A DNA stretch of 64,000 bases from Gonocerus acuteangulatus (GCA_946811695.1 OX328125.1:36131751-36195750), one strand, 5' to 3'. Counted from the first letter of the stretch, positions 1-10,577 are shown. The notes: a model not told the origin generated them from the letters alone. A program made the numbers and translations.

Positions 1-648
1 TTTGGAACATGACGACAAATACTAGATCCTGCATGCTACCGTTTAACCTTTGGAACATGACGACAAATACTAGATCCTGCATGCTACCATCTAACCTTTG
101 GAACATGACGACAAATACTAGATCCTGCATGCTACCATCTAACCTTTGGAACATGACGACAAATACTAGATCCCGCATGCTACCGTCTAACCTTTGGAAC
201 ATGACGACAAATACTAGATCCTGCATGCTACCGTCTAACCTTTGGAACATGACGACAAATACTAGATCCTGCATGCTACCGTCTAACCTTTGGAACATGA
301 CGACAAATACTAGATCCTGCATGCTACCGTCTAACCTTTGGAACATGACGACAAATACTAGATCCTGCATGCTACCGTCTAACCTTTGGAACATGACGAC
401 AAATACTAGATCCTGCATGCTACCGTCTAACCTTTGGAACATGACGACAAATACTAGATCCTGCATGCTACCGTCTAACCTTTGGAACATGACGACAAAT
501 ACTAGATCCTGCATGCTACCATCTAACCTTTGGAACATGACGACAAATACTAGATCCTGCATGCTACCGTCTAACCTTTGGAACATGACGACAAATACTA
601 GATCCTGCATGCTACCGTTTAACCTTTGGAACATGACGACAAATACTA
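1..648. repeat. 48-bp minisatellite, about 13.5 copies, continuing past the left edge
   Basis: Thirteen full 48-bp units and a 24-bp partial unit follow one another without spacers. Units are nearly identical. The variable positions are CCG/CCA, TCT/TTT and TCC-TGC/TCC-CGC. The period is a multiple of three and one plus-strand frame has no stop, so it reads as a repeated 16-residue peptide (MTTNTRSCMLPSNLWN) that continues to a stop at 690-692. A reverse-strand frame is also open across the unit. I see no splice signal, upstream exon or protein resemblance, so I treat it as non-coding satellite-type DNA with a chance open frame. The array start lies outside the window. Confidence 0.95.
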
Positions 649-2318
649 CGGTAATACTAAAAATTAAACTTTCTAAACGTAAGCGTAAGTAGATGTCTAA
701 TAATAGAAGACTTAATTGTTTTCTTAAGTTACTGATAAAAATTATATTCAGGTGTTCTTTTGGATTGACATTGGAAAACTGAATTTATGTACAACTTGAG
801 TCTTCCAATATCCCCTCAACTCCTCTTGCAAAACATCTAATGTTTATATTCTGTATTCTGGACAGTTGAAGGTAATGTTTACTCTCGTCCATTTCGAACT
901 ATCGAATATGCAAAAATCTTGTTTTTCAGATTCGAGACTTTGCTCTTGGATTATGGACGATACGGCATGTCGCAAATTGTCACAACTCTAACCCCTTTAG
1001 AACAGCCTTTCATGCCTTAATAAAGCAGCGAATAAGACCATTTTTTAATATATTACTTCATCAATGGATAGAATATGTTCGTTGTCTAGCTTGCTCCGAT
1101 TTGTATATTCAATAGTTTGATATGGTAGGGACGATATTATGTCGTGCTCAGCTATCCAGTCAATAAATGTCTTAGAGCATTTCTGCTTGCACAATTGAGA
1201 TATGAGGGTGCTCACAGTATTGTGCTTGTCTTGTGATATTTTGTATTTCGTGCTCTGGGGGAAAATATAAGTGTTTGAAAATCGTATACATTCTATACAG
1301 AAGTGATGTATATGGAGCTAGCAGGAAAACTGGTCATGATTGAACGCCCAGAGTCTGAGATATTTTAGGAAACTTTTCGAGTCAACAACAGAACTGTTTC
1401 TCTTACTGGGGCGTTAGTAAACAGAAGCAAGAAATGCTTCGATTATTTTTTATTGCCAGGGAACGACCGAACATCTGTCTCAAAATTTTAACACAGGATA
1501 AGTTTTATATAAGATTAACAGAAAAAAATACTCTAAGACATTTTTCACGGGACAAGGTCAAGAAAGAGCAAGGAACACTCAAGTCAGAATATACTTGGTT
1601 TGGGAGATGGTCAAACTTTGCTTAAAAGCAATCTTTACCTATTAAATAAATGGCATCCCCAATGTCAGGCGTTTCGATTGGAACTGCTTGATGATTGCAA
1701 TGATAGACTCTCGGCAAGAAAATTTAGAAAATGGAGGCCGCATGGGTAAATGTCAAGCCGAGATCTTTGCAACCATCTTGCCTTAGGTCCCATCGAAACG
1801 CCTGGTTTTGGGAATGCACATTATTTAATAGGTACAAAGTGTGCTTACCCAAATTTTCACATAAAATCACTCCCAAAAGCACATTTCCGACCGGCATTTT
1901 CAACGCTCTAGCTTGGCCTTGACCCGTGAAACATTTCTGGGAGTATTCTCTCCGTTATAATTGAATAATTTAAGCTATATAAAAACTTTGAGAAGTTTGT
2001 TTAGTCATTCCCTGATAATTAAAAATAATCGAGGGTTTCCAGGCTGCCACTTCCGTACGTCACAGGCTCACTAGATTGGCAAGAGATACAATTGGTATGG
2101 TAAGCAAAAAATGTTTTCGAAAATATCTCGAATTCAGCCAGGCCAGATAAGAAAGAAAAGCAGTCCTGTTATTGACGCGAAAATATTTCAAACATATCCC
2201 AGATCCAGCCGGGTGTACGATTGTGGCCACTTTTTCCTTTTAGATTTTAGACTTTGTGGTGTGCTAACCGAGTGTTACTACTTCTGTCGTGCTAAGGTAC
2301 ACAAATAAATACAAGTGT
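649..2318. other. No gene recognised; contains an old dispersed repeat at 1355-1620
   Basis: There is no convincing coding region. The part at about 1355-1620 is clearly related to 33462-33740: both contain 'gcgttagtaaac' and 'tttttcacgggacaaggtca' in the same order and spacing. It is therefore a dispersed, diverged repeat of unknown class. The rest looks like anonymous AT-rich DNA. Confidence 0.5.
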
Positions 2319-2453
2319 TAGCGCGGTTCCTCCCTCCCCCATAGGGAGGAACCCCGCTTATAAGGTTGATCTCATGACGCAATCCGGATGTGCCGACTAG
2401 AAAATTTTGCGTTTCAGAACCCTTAGAGACCGAAAATGACGGTGGTTAAAATT

Positions 2454-2503
<50 letters not shown>

Positions 2504-2544
2504 TATATATACACACATATATATATATATTTATATATATATAT

Positions 2545-2594
<50 letters not shown>

Positions 2595-3551
2595 CTGTTC
2601 GCTCTCTAGGTCGAAGACGAATGGTCGGATTTTGAAGAAATTTGGTACAAAAATCTTTCGTCAAATTTGATAGGTCAAGTTCGTTAACCAGCAGAATCCG
2701 CCCACTGGAAGATGGCGTTTGGGGCGAAATTCGCGCAAAAAAAAAATCGTAACGCTTACGTTTTTGAGTTCATAAGCTTGTAAGTACTCGTTTTATAGGC
2801 TTATTGGGCTAGGAAAACGAATGAAACCATTTTCAAGGCGATAGCTTTAACCATTTTCGAGAAAATTGGAAAAATAGTTTTTGAATACCGTTTTTGGTTT
2901 GGGCACTTAGAATCATGGGATTCAGTTGAAACATTTTCTGCATGTTCTACTTTCATTAAAACTAATATGTTGAAATTTTGGTTACGTTTGGAGTTAATGA
3001 AGGGTTAGAATAAAATATTTTATTAACAGACATAAAAAGTTTTGGTAACTTTGTATACTTTCCTTAATATCTCGAAAAAGGTTGAGATTCTTGGTAAACG
3101 GAAGAATACCATTAGAAAGCTTACTAAATACTCTACAAAAAAGGTTATTATCAATGTTTTGATTAGGCGATGTCAATCGGAGAAATAAGTGCTTAAAACT
3201 TTAAAGTAATTGATTTCGCTTATTCGAACTGTTCTTTTTGTCTGTTTTTATTTCTTGTTATTTTTTAATTGATTATAGTTGGATAATGTATTTGATAATA
3301 AATCAGGTTAAGAAAAATACGAAAAACAATTTAATGTTAGAGATATGGATTTCTAAAATTTAGCTTTTCAACAGCCTAGCGGGGTCCTTCCTAGGGAGGA
3401 TTGGCCGACCCATCCAGGTAAGATCGTAAATCAAGACCTTTCTAGAAATTTGGACCCAAAGTAATAACAGCTTCTATTTTATTCATTCTAAATGAGTCTA
3501 GAGATAAGAATGGAACCGCGCTAAGATGATGCAGTTCCTGCGAGTCGGACT
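2319..3551 (+). mobile_element. HEL-1: full-length rolling-circle (Helentron-like) non-autonomous element
   Basis: It begins TAGCGCGGTTCC and ends with GGAACCGCGCTA followed by a short tail, GCGAGTCGGACT. The two 12-base blocks are exact reverse complements, so they form subterminal inverted repeats. The 3' end can also fold as a hairpin, GGAACTGC pairing with GCGGTTCC on the opposite strand. A (TA)n tract at about 2457-2590 lies 140 bp from the 5' end. No coding capacity remains. Both flanks are T. Short subterminal inverted repeats, a 3' hairpin, an internal microsatellite and T|T insertion are known for Helentron-derived elements such as DINE-1. The class assignment is inference; the ends are seen directly and recur at 57898-60824. 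Confidence 0.7.
2457..2590. repeat. (TA)n microsatellite inside HEL-1
   Basis: It is a nearly pure TA tract with a few CA interruptions. It sits at the same position relative to the HEL 5' end as the tracts at 58037-58120 and 61370-61470, so it belongs to the element and is not a random nearby microsatellite. Short open frames of alternating Ile and Tyr here are artefacts. Confidence 0.9.
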
Positions 3552-3957
3552 TTTTTTGTATTACAGATAGCAGACGTGGAGATGTAACCATGTCTTGTAT
3601 TGTTGTGCATCTTACTGCCAAATATGTTGTAAGAATAGTTTATGTTTATTTAGTTTATTCGACAAAAATACTTTTTCCCCCAGCGAAAAACAGAGGAAAA
3701 ACGTTCAGTGAGAGCGCTGTGAGTTTAACTGCTTATTTAGTGCAGAGTAAACAATACTGATGGATGATCTTAATGCATGGATATTAATTGCAATGTTTTT
3801 GGAAATAATTAATTCAGTTAATTTCAGAACATCTTATATTTAGAGAAGGTACACTTAGATAGGATCAAATGTAAACCTGTAAAAATAATTGCGCTTAAAA
3901 TACTAAACAGTGGATCCATATCTCCCCGTTCTGTCGATATAAAATATTTCAATTTTT

Positions 3958-4062
3958 TTACGCTATCCCGCGATTGTGCCGTATGGGCGAGAATCAAATG
4001 CCTCTACAGTATCTGCTCTTCTGGGGCCTATTAGCCTGTTAAGGGGCCGATTTTTTATTATA
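3958..4062 (+). repeat. 3'-body fragment of the tRNA-derived SINE family
   Basis: It matches the body end of the SINE copies at 41697-42050 and 39725-40067 (gtgccgtatggtc, cctctacagtatctg, then cctgtta.gggcc.gattttt). The tRNA-like head is missing. It is a diverged 5'-truncated copy. Confidence 0.6.
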
Positions 4063-4110
4063 TGATGAATACACCTGTCTGATATAAAACAAACGTAAAT
4101 TATTTATAAT

Positions 4111-4354
4111 CATGAAGATTAGATAGTTAGCCAGCTAAAATGACAAGAAAAAACCCAGAAATTAATACAGAAAAAAAGTTTATAATTAAGATAAGTAACA
4201 GATCTATATTTTCTGTATTAATTTCTGTTTTTTTCTTGTCATTTTAGCTGACGAAGGCTACCAAAGAGTAGCCGAAACGTCCTAAACATAGATTTTTTTA
4301 CAAAAATCGTATTGAGGTTTCTTTAGCCGAATCCCAACTATTCCATTTTTGCTT
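4111..4354 (+). mobile_element. Short hammerhead-ribozyme (PLE-type) insertion with a 12-bp TSD
   Basis: This 244-bp insertion is flanked by the direct repeat ATTATTTATAAT (4099-4110 and 4355-4366). It contains a hammerhead-like core and a hairpin with roughly 43-bp arms (4133-4175 against 4207-4249). Its right half is the reverse complement of the insertion at 57402-57595, which has its own 11-bp TSD, so both are copies of one short family. Hammerhead cores with an unpaired base before stem II are characteristic of Penelope-like elements and retrozymes. There is no protein-coding capacity. The TSD is seen directly; the PLE link is family knowledge. Confidence 0.75.
4240..4285 (+). ncRNA. Hammerhead-ribozyme-like core, apparently intact
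   Basis: CTGACGA (4248-4254) is followed by an unpaired A, stem II (GGCTAC pairing with GTAGCC) and GAAAC beginning at 4274. This is the conserved order CUGANGA, stem II, GAAA of a type I hammerhead. Stems I and III were not modelled, so self-cleavage is unproven. Confidence 0.65.
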
Positions 4355-4764
4355 ATTATTTATAATGAAAGAATAATAACAGAAACTATAAATTGGAATA
4401 ATTAGTTTTCAAATGAAATAAAATTAGTATAAACATCCGACGACGCTGCAGTCATTGAATTAATTAGTAAAGTTGTGTCTAGCTAAGAATCATAAATTAG
4501 AACTAATTATGATTGTTAAGAATTACCTGGTAGTAATTGCCTTCTGTAGAACTTTATAATTAGCAGATAATCACTGCTAAAGAAGGATATTCAAGTTAAC
4601 AATTACCTCTCAATTAATTATTTCTTTTTTTATTGAGCTCTACTACTGCACTGAGTTGGCTTACATAATTGTTTGTGAAAAATAGTGTAAAAATTAAATA
4701 AATAAGTTCAATTAAAATATTTGAAATAAACTTACTATTAAATAGGATTTAGAGTATATATATA

Positions 4765-6493
4765 CAGGGTGTCCCGTAAATGTCTAGTCATATTGTGAGG
4801 GGTGATAGAGGACCTTTAGGGGAACAAAAAATGTTCTATGGCGATTTCCTGAATTCTCGCCCATAAGGGAGAAAACGTCGTTTTATTGTTTTTTCTAGAC
4901 AAACATGGTTTTTAGAAGAATAAGCGTTGTAACTCCGTCCCAGGTGGTACTACTAGAAAGGGAGTGAAACCAATCGAAAGCTGAGGAAATTTACTATAAG
5001 ACTAGTTGGAAGTAAACGTAAAACTGAATGAATGTAAGTATGTATATCTTACCAAAAGAAAGCTATTCGACATTTCCTGACATTTTATTGATATTTCTTT
5101 CCAGCGTTACTCCTCAATGGGCAGGATCTGAGATTTCCTGGTTTCAGAAAAACTTCCTCATTTAACCAGCTTTCCATTCATGTATCACAACCCTGTGTTA
5201 TTGAAGTATTTGAACGGTTTAAGAACAAAAGTTTGAAAAAAAAACATGGATCTGTGAAAAGAAAATTATATTTTTTTCTTCAGTTTTCTCAAAAAGCTGA
5301 AGAGAAAAATTTCTTTTTATAAATGTTTACATAAATATTAAGTAAATATTTACTTAAAACAATAAAAAAAATTACTTCCAAGAATATAAAAAAATCCTAA
5401 AACAGTAAATAAATAAAATACACATTTATTATGAATTTGTTAATTCAGGTAACTAATACTGGGTCCAGGAGGCGGCCATTAAGGAACCATAACCATACAT
5501 TAACCTCAAAAATTACTATTTTTACCTATATCACGCATTTGAACACATTTTTACAGGACTATGTACATCTTATTTATGAGGGATAGAATTTTTAATTACC
5601 ACAACAAAAACGCATGGGCTCACGAGAATCCCAGTGAGTTTCACAAGTGTAGCCATCAGTATCAATTCAAGGTTAAGCATTTGTTTTCTAAATATAAATA
5701 CCTGTAAAAATTTGTTCAAATGCATGATCTAGGTAAAAATAGTAATTTTTGAGGTTAATGTATGGTTGGGGTTCATTAATGGCCGCCTCCTGGACCCAGT
5801 ATTAGTTACCTGAATTAACAAATTCAAAATATATGTGTATTTTATTTATTTACATTTTTAGGATTTTTTTTATATTCGTGGAAGTAATTTTTTTTATTGT
5901 TTTAAGTAAATATTTACTTAATATTTATGTAAACATTTATAAAAATAAATTTTTCTCTTCAGCTTTTTGAATAAAGTAAGGAAAAAAATATTATTTTCTT
6001 TTCGCAGATCCATGTTTTTTTTCAAACTTTTGTTCTTAAACCGTTCAAATACTTCAATAACACAGGGTTGTGATACATGAATGGAAAGCTGGTTAAATGA
6101 GGAAGTTTTTCTGAAACCCGGAAATCGCAGATCCTGCCCATTGAGGAGTAACGCTGGAAAGAAATATCAATAAAATGTCAGGAAATTTAGAATAGCTTTC
6201 TTTTGGTAAGATATACGTACTTACATTCATTCATTTTTATGTTTACTCCCAACTAGTCTTATAGTAAATTCCCTCAGCTTTCGATTGGTTTCACTCCCTT
6301 TCTAGTAGTACCACTTGGGACGGAGCTACAAAGATTATTCTCTTAAAAACCACGTTTGTCTCGAAAAAACAATAAAACGACGTTTTCTCCTTTATGGGCG
6401 AGAATTCGGGAAATCGTCATAGAACATTTTTTGTTCCCCTAAGAGTCCTCTATCACCTCTCACAATATGACTAGACATTTACGGGACCCCCTG
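4765..6493. mobile_element. Palindromic MITE 1, TA-flanked (Tc1/mariner-like), 1729 bp
   Basis: The termini are CAGGGTGTCCCGTAAATG and its near-perfect reverse complement, each bordered by TA in a TA-rich flank. The inverted repeat does not stop at the termini. The left arm (about 4765-5560) is complementary to the right arm (about 5700-6493) nearly throughout, leaving a loop of about 140 bp. No transposase frame is present. TA target duplication and CAGGG-type ends fit the Tc1/mariner superfamily, but without a transposase this is inference. A second copy is at 36686-38402. Confidence 0.8.
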
Positions 6494-6620
6494 TATATAT
6501 ATATATTTTATTTGAAAATTCAATATAAATGTAAACAAAAGGCATTGTAAATCATAGGAAATTGGATTGATGCGGAAGCCCTCTATAACGCTCAATATGC
6601 CAGAGTTCTAATCCCTAAGT

Positions 6621-7379
6621 GAGTCAATCCATATCAAGTCGGGTCCAAAGGTGGTTGCTTGACCATTTTGGAAAAATTTAAAGCTTACGCAATGCTGAAT
6701 AGGCACAGAAAGGACCATTTTCAAAAATTCATAGCTACTAAAGTACTAAAATATACAGGTTGCAGTAGTTTTATGTTACAACTAAGTAAGACGTATAAAA
6801 CAATTAGATTTTTATCCAGTACCCCACCAGAGATATTAAAGCCTAAAATTATGAAAAAAATGCAAAAAGGCGATGTTTAAAAATTCATAAAAAAGTAAGG
6901 TAACAACTTTAAATACAAGCTACTTAGTTAGGTTTATTATCATGCCAAAAATCAACTTTGATATACATCAATTACGCTAAAACATTTCCCACAAAAGCGG
7001 CCTTTTGAGAAAACAAAAACAGTTGTTTTCAATAGCAGTTTTCAAATATTGGACTTCAAAAGAGTCATAAAAGAAGACATAAAATAAAGAATAGCATATA
7101 AGGAAAACAATAGTGTTTGAATTACTATAGTAATACTATAGTAGACTATAGTCTAGGACTCACCAGTCCTGAGAAAATGAGTTTTCCGTAAGAGCTAAAA
7201 AACTCAAAAACCATCATGAGCGTTGAAAACCAGATGGCCGCCATTTCCAAACAGTTGACTCAAAAAACTGTTTTAAGCTACTGATTTCAGGCGTAATCAA
7301 TGGTAAAAATATCATTTTTTTCTAAAAAGGTCAAGCAACCAGATTATCTTTTTCTGTACCATTTCAAATGGATTGACTC
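6621..7379. mobile_element. Inverted-repeat element with GAGTCAATCC ends
   Basis: GAGTCAATCCAT at 6621 is matched by its reverse complement ending at 7379. A second inverted block, GGTTGCTTGACC, lies a short distance inside each end. The interior has no open frame that I recognise. No convincing TSD could be read, so the class is undetermined. It is probably a MITE of about 760 bp. Confidence 0.5.
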
Positions 7380-7442
7380 TAGTCCATATAAGCATTGTTA
7401 GTGAGTTATACACATACAAATAGGATACTATTAAAAGTCTGA

Positions 7443-7610
7443 AATAATATTCTGTTAGGGAAAATTAATATAAAAGAAATGCATATAGAGATTATTTAGA
7501 AACCGATTACATATTCAAAGATGAGCTCCTTTTATTTTTGAATAATCGGTTTCTAAATAATCTCTACATGCTTTTGTTTTATAATAATTTACCCTAACAG
7601 AATATTATTA
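7443..7610. mobile_element. Small hairpin MITE, about 168 bp
   Basis: Two arms of about 70 bp beginning AATAATATTCTGTTAGGG are inverted around a roughly 25-bp loop. Pairing is near-complete with a few mismatches and small gaps. No TSD could be assigned. Confidence 0.6.
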
Positions 7611-7747
7611 TATTAAGAGGAAGGGCTTATCTTCCAAGAAGACAATAAACCTCGACATAGGACGCATAAGGGACCATTTTTTTTACACATAAAATAATTT
7701 TATTTCAACCTGGCCCTGCCCTAGCATCATTTTTCAACATTGAAAAC

Positions 7748-7905
7748 TTAAAGGTCGATTCACGCTAGTCCGGCCGGGAGACTAGCTTCGCCGTCTCCAC
7801 ACACGCTTAAAACACGGACTCGGCCCGCTGTAGCGTGAACGAGTCTATTGAAAATAGCCGTGGCTCGGCCCGGACCCGAGACGGTCTAGCGTAAATCAGC
7901 CTTAA
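7748..7905. mobile_element. Small GC-rich inverted-repeat element with TTAA-like borders
   Basis: The left end AGGTCGATTCACGCTAG and the right end (reverse complement GGCTGATTTACGCTAG) are imperfect inverted repeats of about 30 bp. Both are bordered by TTAA. The interior is markedly more GC-rich than its surroundings. TTAA borders are typical of piggyBac-type elements, but the ends lack the usual CCC start, so the class is left open. Confidence 0.5.
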
Positions 7906-8199
7906 TCCCACCCTTTCAAGAAGACACTAATGTGTACCCAGAAACATTTATTTTTGCAGAGTAACCACAAGATTAAAAAAAAAGTCCACTAAAACTTTTC
8001 TTCCCCTCATTGTTTTGACCGTAGAGAATTTTAGGATAATCATTTTTCAAGGAATCCAATGAGTTGAGTTTGAGTAAGAATGTACACTACAATGTACTAA
8101 ACTAACGTAATCAATAAATGGGAAGCGTTGATCGTCGGGGTTTCGGTCAGTGTTCTTATTCAATAAAACACATTTTATTTGCTAAAATGTATATTTATT

Positions 8200-8245
8200 G
8201 CCGCCAACGTTACGGCTTGCTATACAAGCCATCTTCAGGCCTGTA
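8200..8245 (-). ncRNA. Hammerhead-like core, mutated
   Basis: On the minus strand CTGAAGA is followed by a stem II of GGCTTG and CAAGCC. The conserved GAAAC reads GTAAC, so a core adenosine is lost and activity is unlikely. It is the inverted partner of the core at 9440-9485. Confidence 0.6.
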
Positions 8246-8359
8246 AAAACATATATGGTATAACAATGGTAAGGACAAAAAAAAAAAAAAAAAAAAAAAA
8301 AAAGGCTAGAAACATTAACATAAATATGAGTACCTATATGCTTGAAAATATAAATATAA

Positions 8360-8419
<60 letters not shown>

Positions 8420-8531
8420 CATAATAATAGCAATATAAATAAATATACATGTATATGGTATCCAAGCGAATACAGTACAAGTGTCATAGTGACATACCTA
8501 TTGAGAACTGTCCGGTTTCAAGAACATTAAG

Positions 8532-8759
8532 AACAGAGACATTAAAACCGCACTTTCTAGACACGCTATCACGGACGGACATAAATTTGATTTCCAAAAC
8601 TTCTCCATCCTCTCCACTGAACCCAACCTTGAGAAGCGTCTCCTTTCTGAATCCATATATATCCATCTAGAAAACAATCCCGTCAATGACAAAATTGACA
8701 AAGAAGTCATCTCCTCAACCTATTCCAACATTTTCCATATCCTCAAAACCTCCCGTTAG
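8532..8759 (+). pseudogene. PLE GIY-YIG endonuclease C-terminal fragment
   Basis: An uninterrupted frame from about 8532 to the stop at 8757-8759 reads DIKTALSRHAITDGHKFDF, then NFSILSTEPNLEKRLLSE, and later VNDKIDKEV. The order H-A-x(4)-H-x-F-D-F, I-L-x-x-E, R-L-x-S-E and V-N-x-x-x-D is what I know from the C-terminal part of Penelope endonucleases. That domain nicks target DNA to prime reverse transcription. The catalytic GIY-YIG segment and the upstream reverse transcriptase are absent, so only about 75 residues remain. Being inside the 14-bp TSD between ribozyme arms supports the call. It is a dead fragment, although this stretch has no internal stop. Confidence 0.75.
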
Positions 8760-8802
8760 GTAATCCCACCCGGTTCGTTGCCCTATTCCCACACACCGTC
8801 TG

Positions 8803-9058
8803 ATCCTTCCCTGTACCTGCAATACCCATCGGCAAGTCCTTTATCTTTACCGCCGTCCCTCTGTCCTTACTCCCAGGTCGACTTCCCCCCACCCCCTCAC
8901 CCCCATCCTCTCCGGTCTAGCCCTGGCCCAATCCTTCCCTGTACCTGCAATATCCATCGGCAAGTCCTTTATCTTTACCGCGGTCTTTACTTACTCCCAG
9001 CTCCACTTCTCTCCACCCCCTCCCCCCCATCCACTACTGTCTAGCCCTGACCCATCCT
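8803..9058 (+). repeat. Two-copy 129-bp direct repeat in the PLE 3' region
   Basis: The C-rich segment beginning ATCCTTCCCTGTACCTGCAA occurs twice in tandem, 128-129 bp apart, with modest divergence. It follows the endonuclease stop codon, so it is a duplication in the element's untranslated region. Confidence 0.8.
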
Positions 9059-9192
9059 TCCAATCTTCAGAAATATTCTCTTCTTGAAACGGGACAGTTC
9101 TCAATCTTCTCAATAGGTATGTTACTATGACACTTGTACTGTATTCTCTTGGATACCATATACATGTATATTTATTTATATTGCTATTATTA

Positions 9193-9194
<2 letters not shown>

Positions 9195-9275
<81 letters not shown>

Positions 9276-9276
9276 C

Positions 9277-9326
<50 letters not shown>
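9195..9326. repeat. (TA)n microsatellite in the right PLE arm
   Basis: A long, nearly pure TA tract with rare CA steps. The left arm carries a shorter counterpart at 8360-8418, so the tract belongs to the arm and has changed length. Confidence 0.9.
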
Positions 9327-9439
9327 GTAAGCATATAGTATAAGCATATAGGTACTCATATTTATGTTAATGTTTTTTTTTTTTTTTTTTTTTTTTTTTG
9401 TTTTTTTGTCCTTACCATTGTCATACCATATATGTTTTT

Positions 9440-9485
9440 ACAGCCCTGAAGATGGCTTGTATAGCAAGCCGAAACGTTGGCGGCA
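9440..9485 (+). ncRNA. Hammerhead-ribozyme-like core, apparently intact
   Basis: CTGAAGA (9446-9452) precedes a U, a stem II of GGCTTG and CAAGCC, then GAAACG starting at 9471. All conserved core positions that I can check are present. It lies in the right arm of the PLE insertion, in the usual place for PLE terminal repeats. Confidence 0.7.
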
Positions 9486-10067
9486 ATAAATATACATTTT
9501 AGCAAATAAAATGTGTTTTATTGAATGAGAACACTGACCGAAACCCCGACGATCAACGCTTCCGACTTCCGAACGGTCGACCATATCTTCTCAGTAATCA
9601 ATAAATGCTTGTTTTTAACAATTAAATTTAAATAATGTGTTGAAAAGCAAAATGTCTCAATAGATTTCAGCAGGGCGATGGAACTACATAATATAAAACG
9701 TTGTAAAAAGTATATTTATGGGAAGGCAATGATCCGCTATTGTTTACCGAGAGAATAAACAAGGAATAAAATCCTCCAATGTCATTTAGGATAATATTAT
9801 CTCTTTTGTTTGTCAACATAAAAACGGGATTGCTATCAGCAGGTAACAAAACTGTAAAATGTTTATTTTCCACTAAAGATAGTCAAATATTTGTAACAAT
9901 CTTCTTGTTTAAGATGGGAAATATAAATGATAAAACCAGTTTCAGGCGAATGATTCCGTTTAAAACTGAAGTACTTAAAATTATGTCAATATATAGTTCT
10001 TTTTATTATTCTTTTTATACAGAATGGAGTTTTCTTTTATACCAGACAGGGGTATTCTTGATATAAG

Positions 10068-10130
10068 TAAAAAAAAGTCCAACTCGTAGGAACTGCGTCA
10101 TCTAACTTCTTATCCCCGAATTCATTTGGA
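10068..10130 (-). mobile_element. HEL 3'-terminus fragment, diverged
   Basis: It reads as a degraded reverse complement of the HEL 3' end (AGTCCAACTCGTAGGAACTG, then CGTCATCT), preceded by a T-rich flank on its own strand. The GCGCGG block is partly deleted. Confidence 0.5.
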
Positions 10131-10433
10131 AACCTTGGAATAAGTGTAATTAATATTTTGTAAAAACGTAAAACGCCTATTCTCCTAAACTTGTGAAGAT
10201 TAATGAGATTTTGGTACCATTAATTACGGAAAACGTGCAGTAGCCGAAATTACTCACTTGATCTCTTCACCTTCTCTTAGGATGGGTCTATTACAAACAA
10301 CCAAAAATTCGTTCTTATTATAAGTATAAGTATCTTGTTTTATTATAAAATTCTTTTTACTGCTAAAATCAATTTTTATTTAAATTTTAACGTCCATTTA
10401 TTATTGACAACGAATTTTAGGATGTGTTATCTA

Positions 10434-10577
10434 TAGGTTATCACCCTTTTCCAGCCAGGATAGAGCTAATGCCTTTTCTTTTTTCGGAAGAAAAGCCACC
10501 ACCTCTAGTGGGAATCGAACCACGACCTTAGGCACGGAGTGCATACGCCTTAGCACCAACGGCCAACGTGCCTCCAA
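10434..10577 (-). repeat. tRNA-derived SINE (second type)
   Basis: The minus strand reads like a tRNA gene: a box-A-like TTGGCCGTTGGTGCTAAGG and, about 40 bases later, a perfect box-B-like GTGGTTCGATTCCC. The stretch corresponding to an anticodon arm does not fold cleanly, and a non-tRNA body with a TTTTCTT-type run follows. I therefore call a SINE and not a functional tRNA gene. Confidence 0.65.

Larger units (their letters stand above)
8121..9593. mobile_element. Penelope-like element remnant with a 14-bp TSD and inverted arms
   Basis: The 1473-bp insertion is bordered by the direct repeat GTAATCAATAAATG (8107-8120 and 9594-9607). Its outer parts (about 8121-8530 and 9085-9593) are inverted copies of each other. 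Each contains a hammerhead-like core, a poly(A)/poly(T) tract and a (TA)n tract. Between them lies a fragment of the PLE-type endonuclease and a 129-bp direct duplication (about 8803-8930 and 8931-9058). Inverted, ribozyme-bearing terminal arms are typical of PLE insertions. There is no reverse transcriptase, so the copy is strongly truncated. Confidence 0.85.

Noticed and set aside
1..648. CRISPR array
   Set aside because: There are no unique spacers between repeats; the units are contiguous 48-bp tandem copies, in an animal-like genome.
2446..2670. Open frames of repeated Ile-Tyr, here and in every other (TA)n tract (8182-8487, 9127-9343, 38340-38569, 39537-39783, 51428-51694, 58026-58223, 61256-61535)
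   Set aside because: A TA dinucleotide repeat reads as alternating Ile and Tyr on both strands. These are microsatellite artefacts, not proteins.
7748..7905. piggyBac element
   Set aside because: TTAA borders are suggestive, but the ends do not begin CCC and the two TIRs are offset by one base. The class is left open.
10500..10575. Functional tRNA gene on the minus strand
   Set aside because: The A and B boxes are good, but the cloverleaf arms do not pair convincingly and a non-tRNA body follows. A SINE is the better reading.
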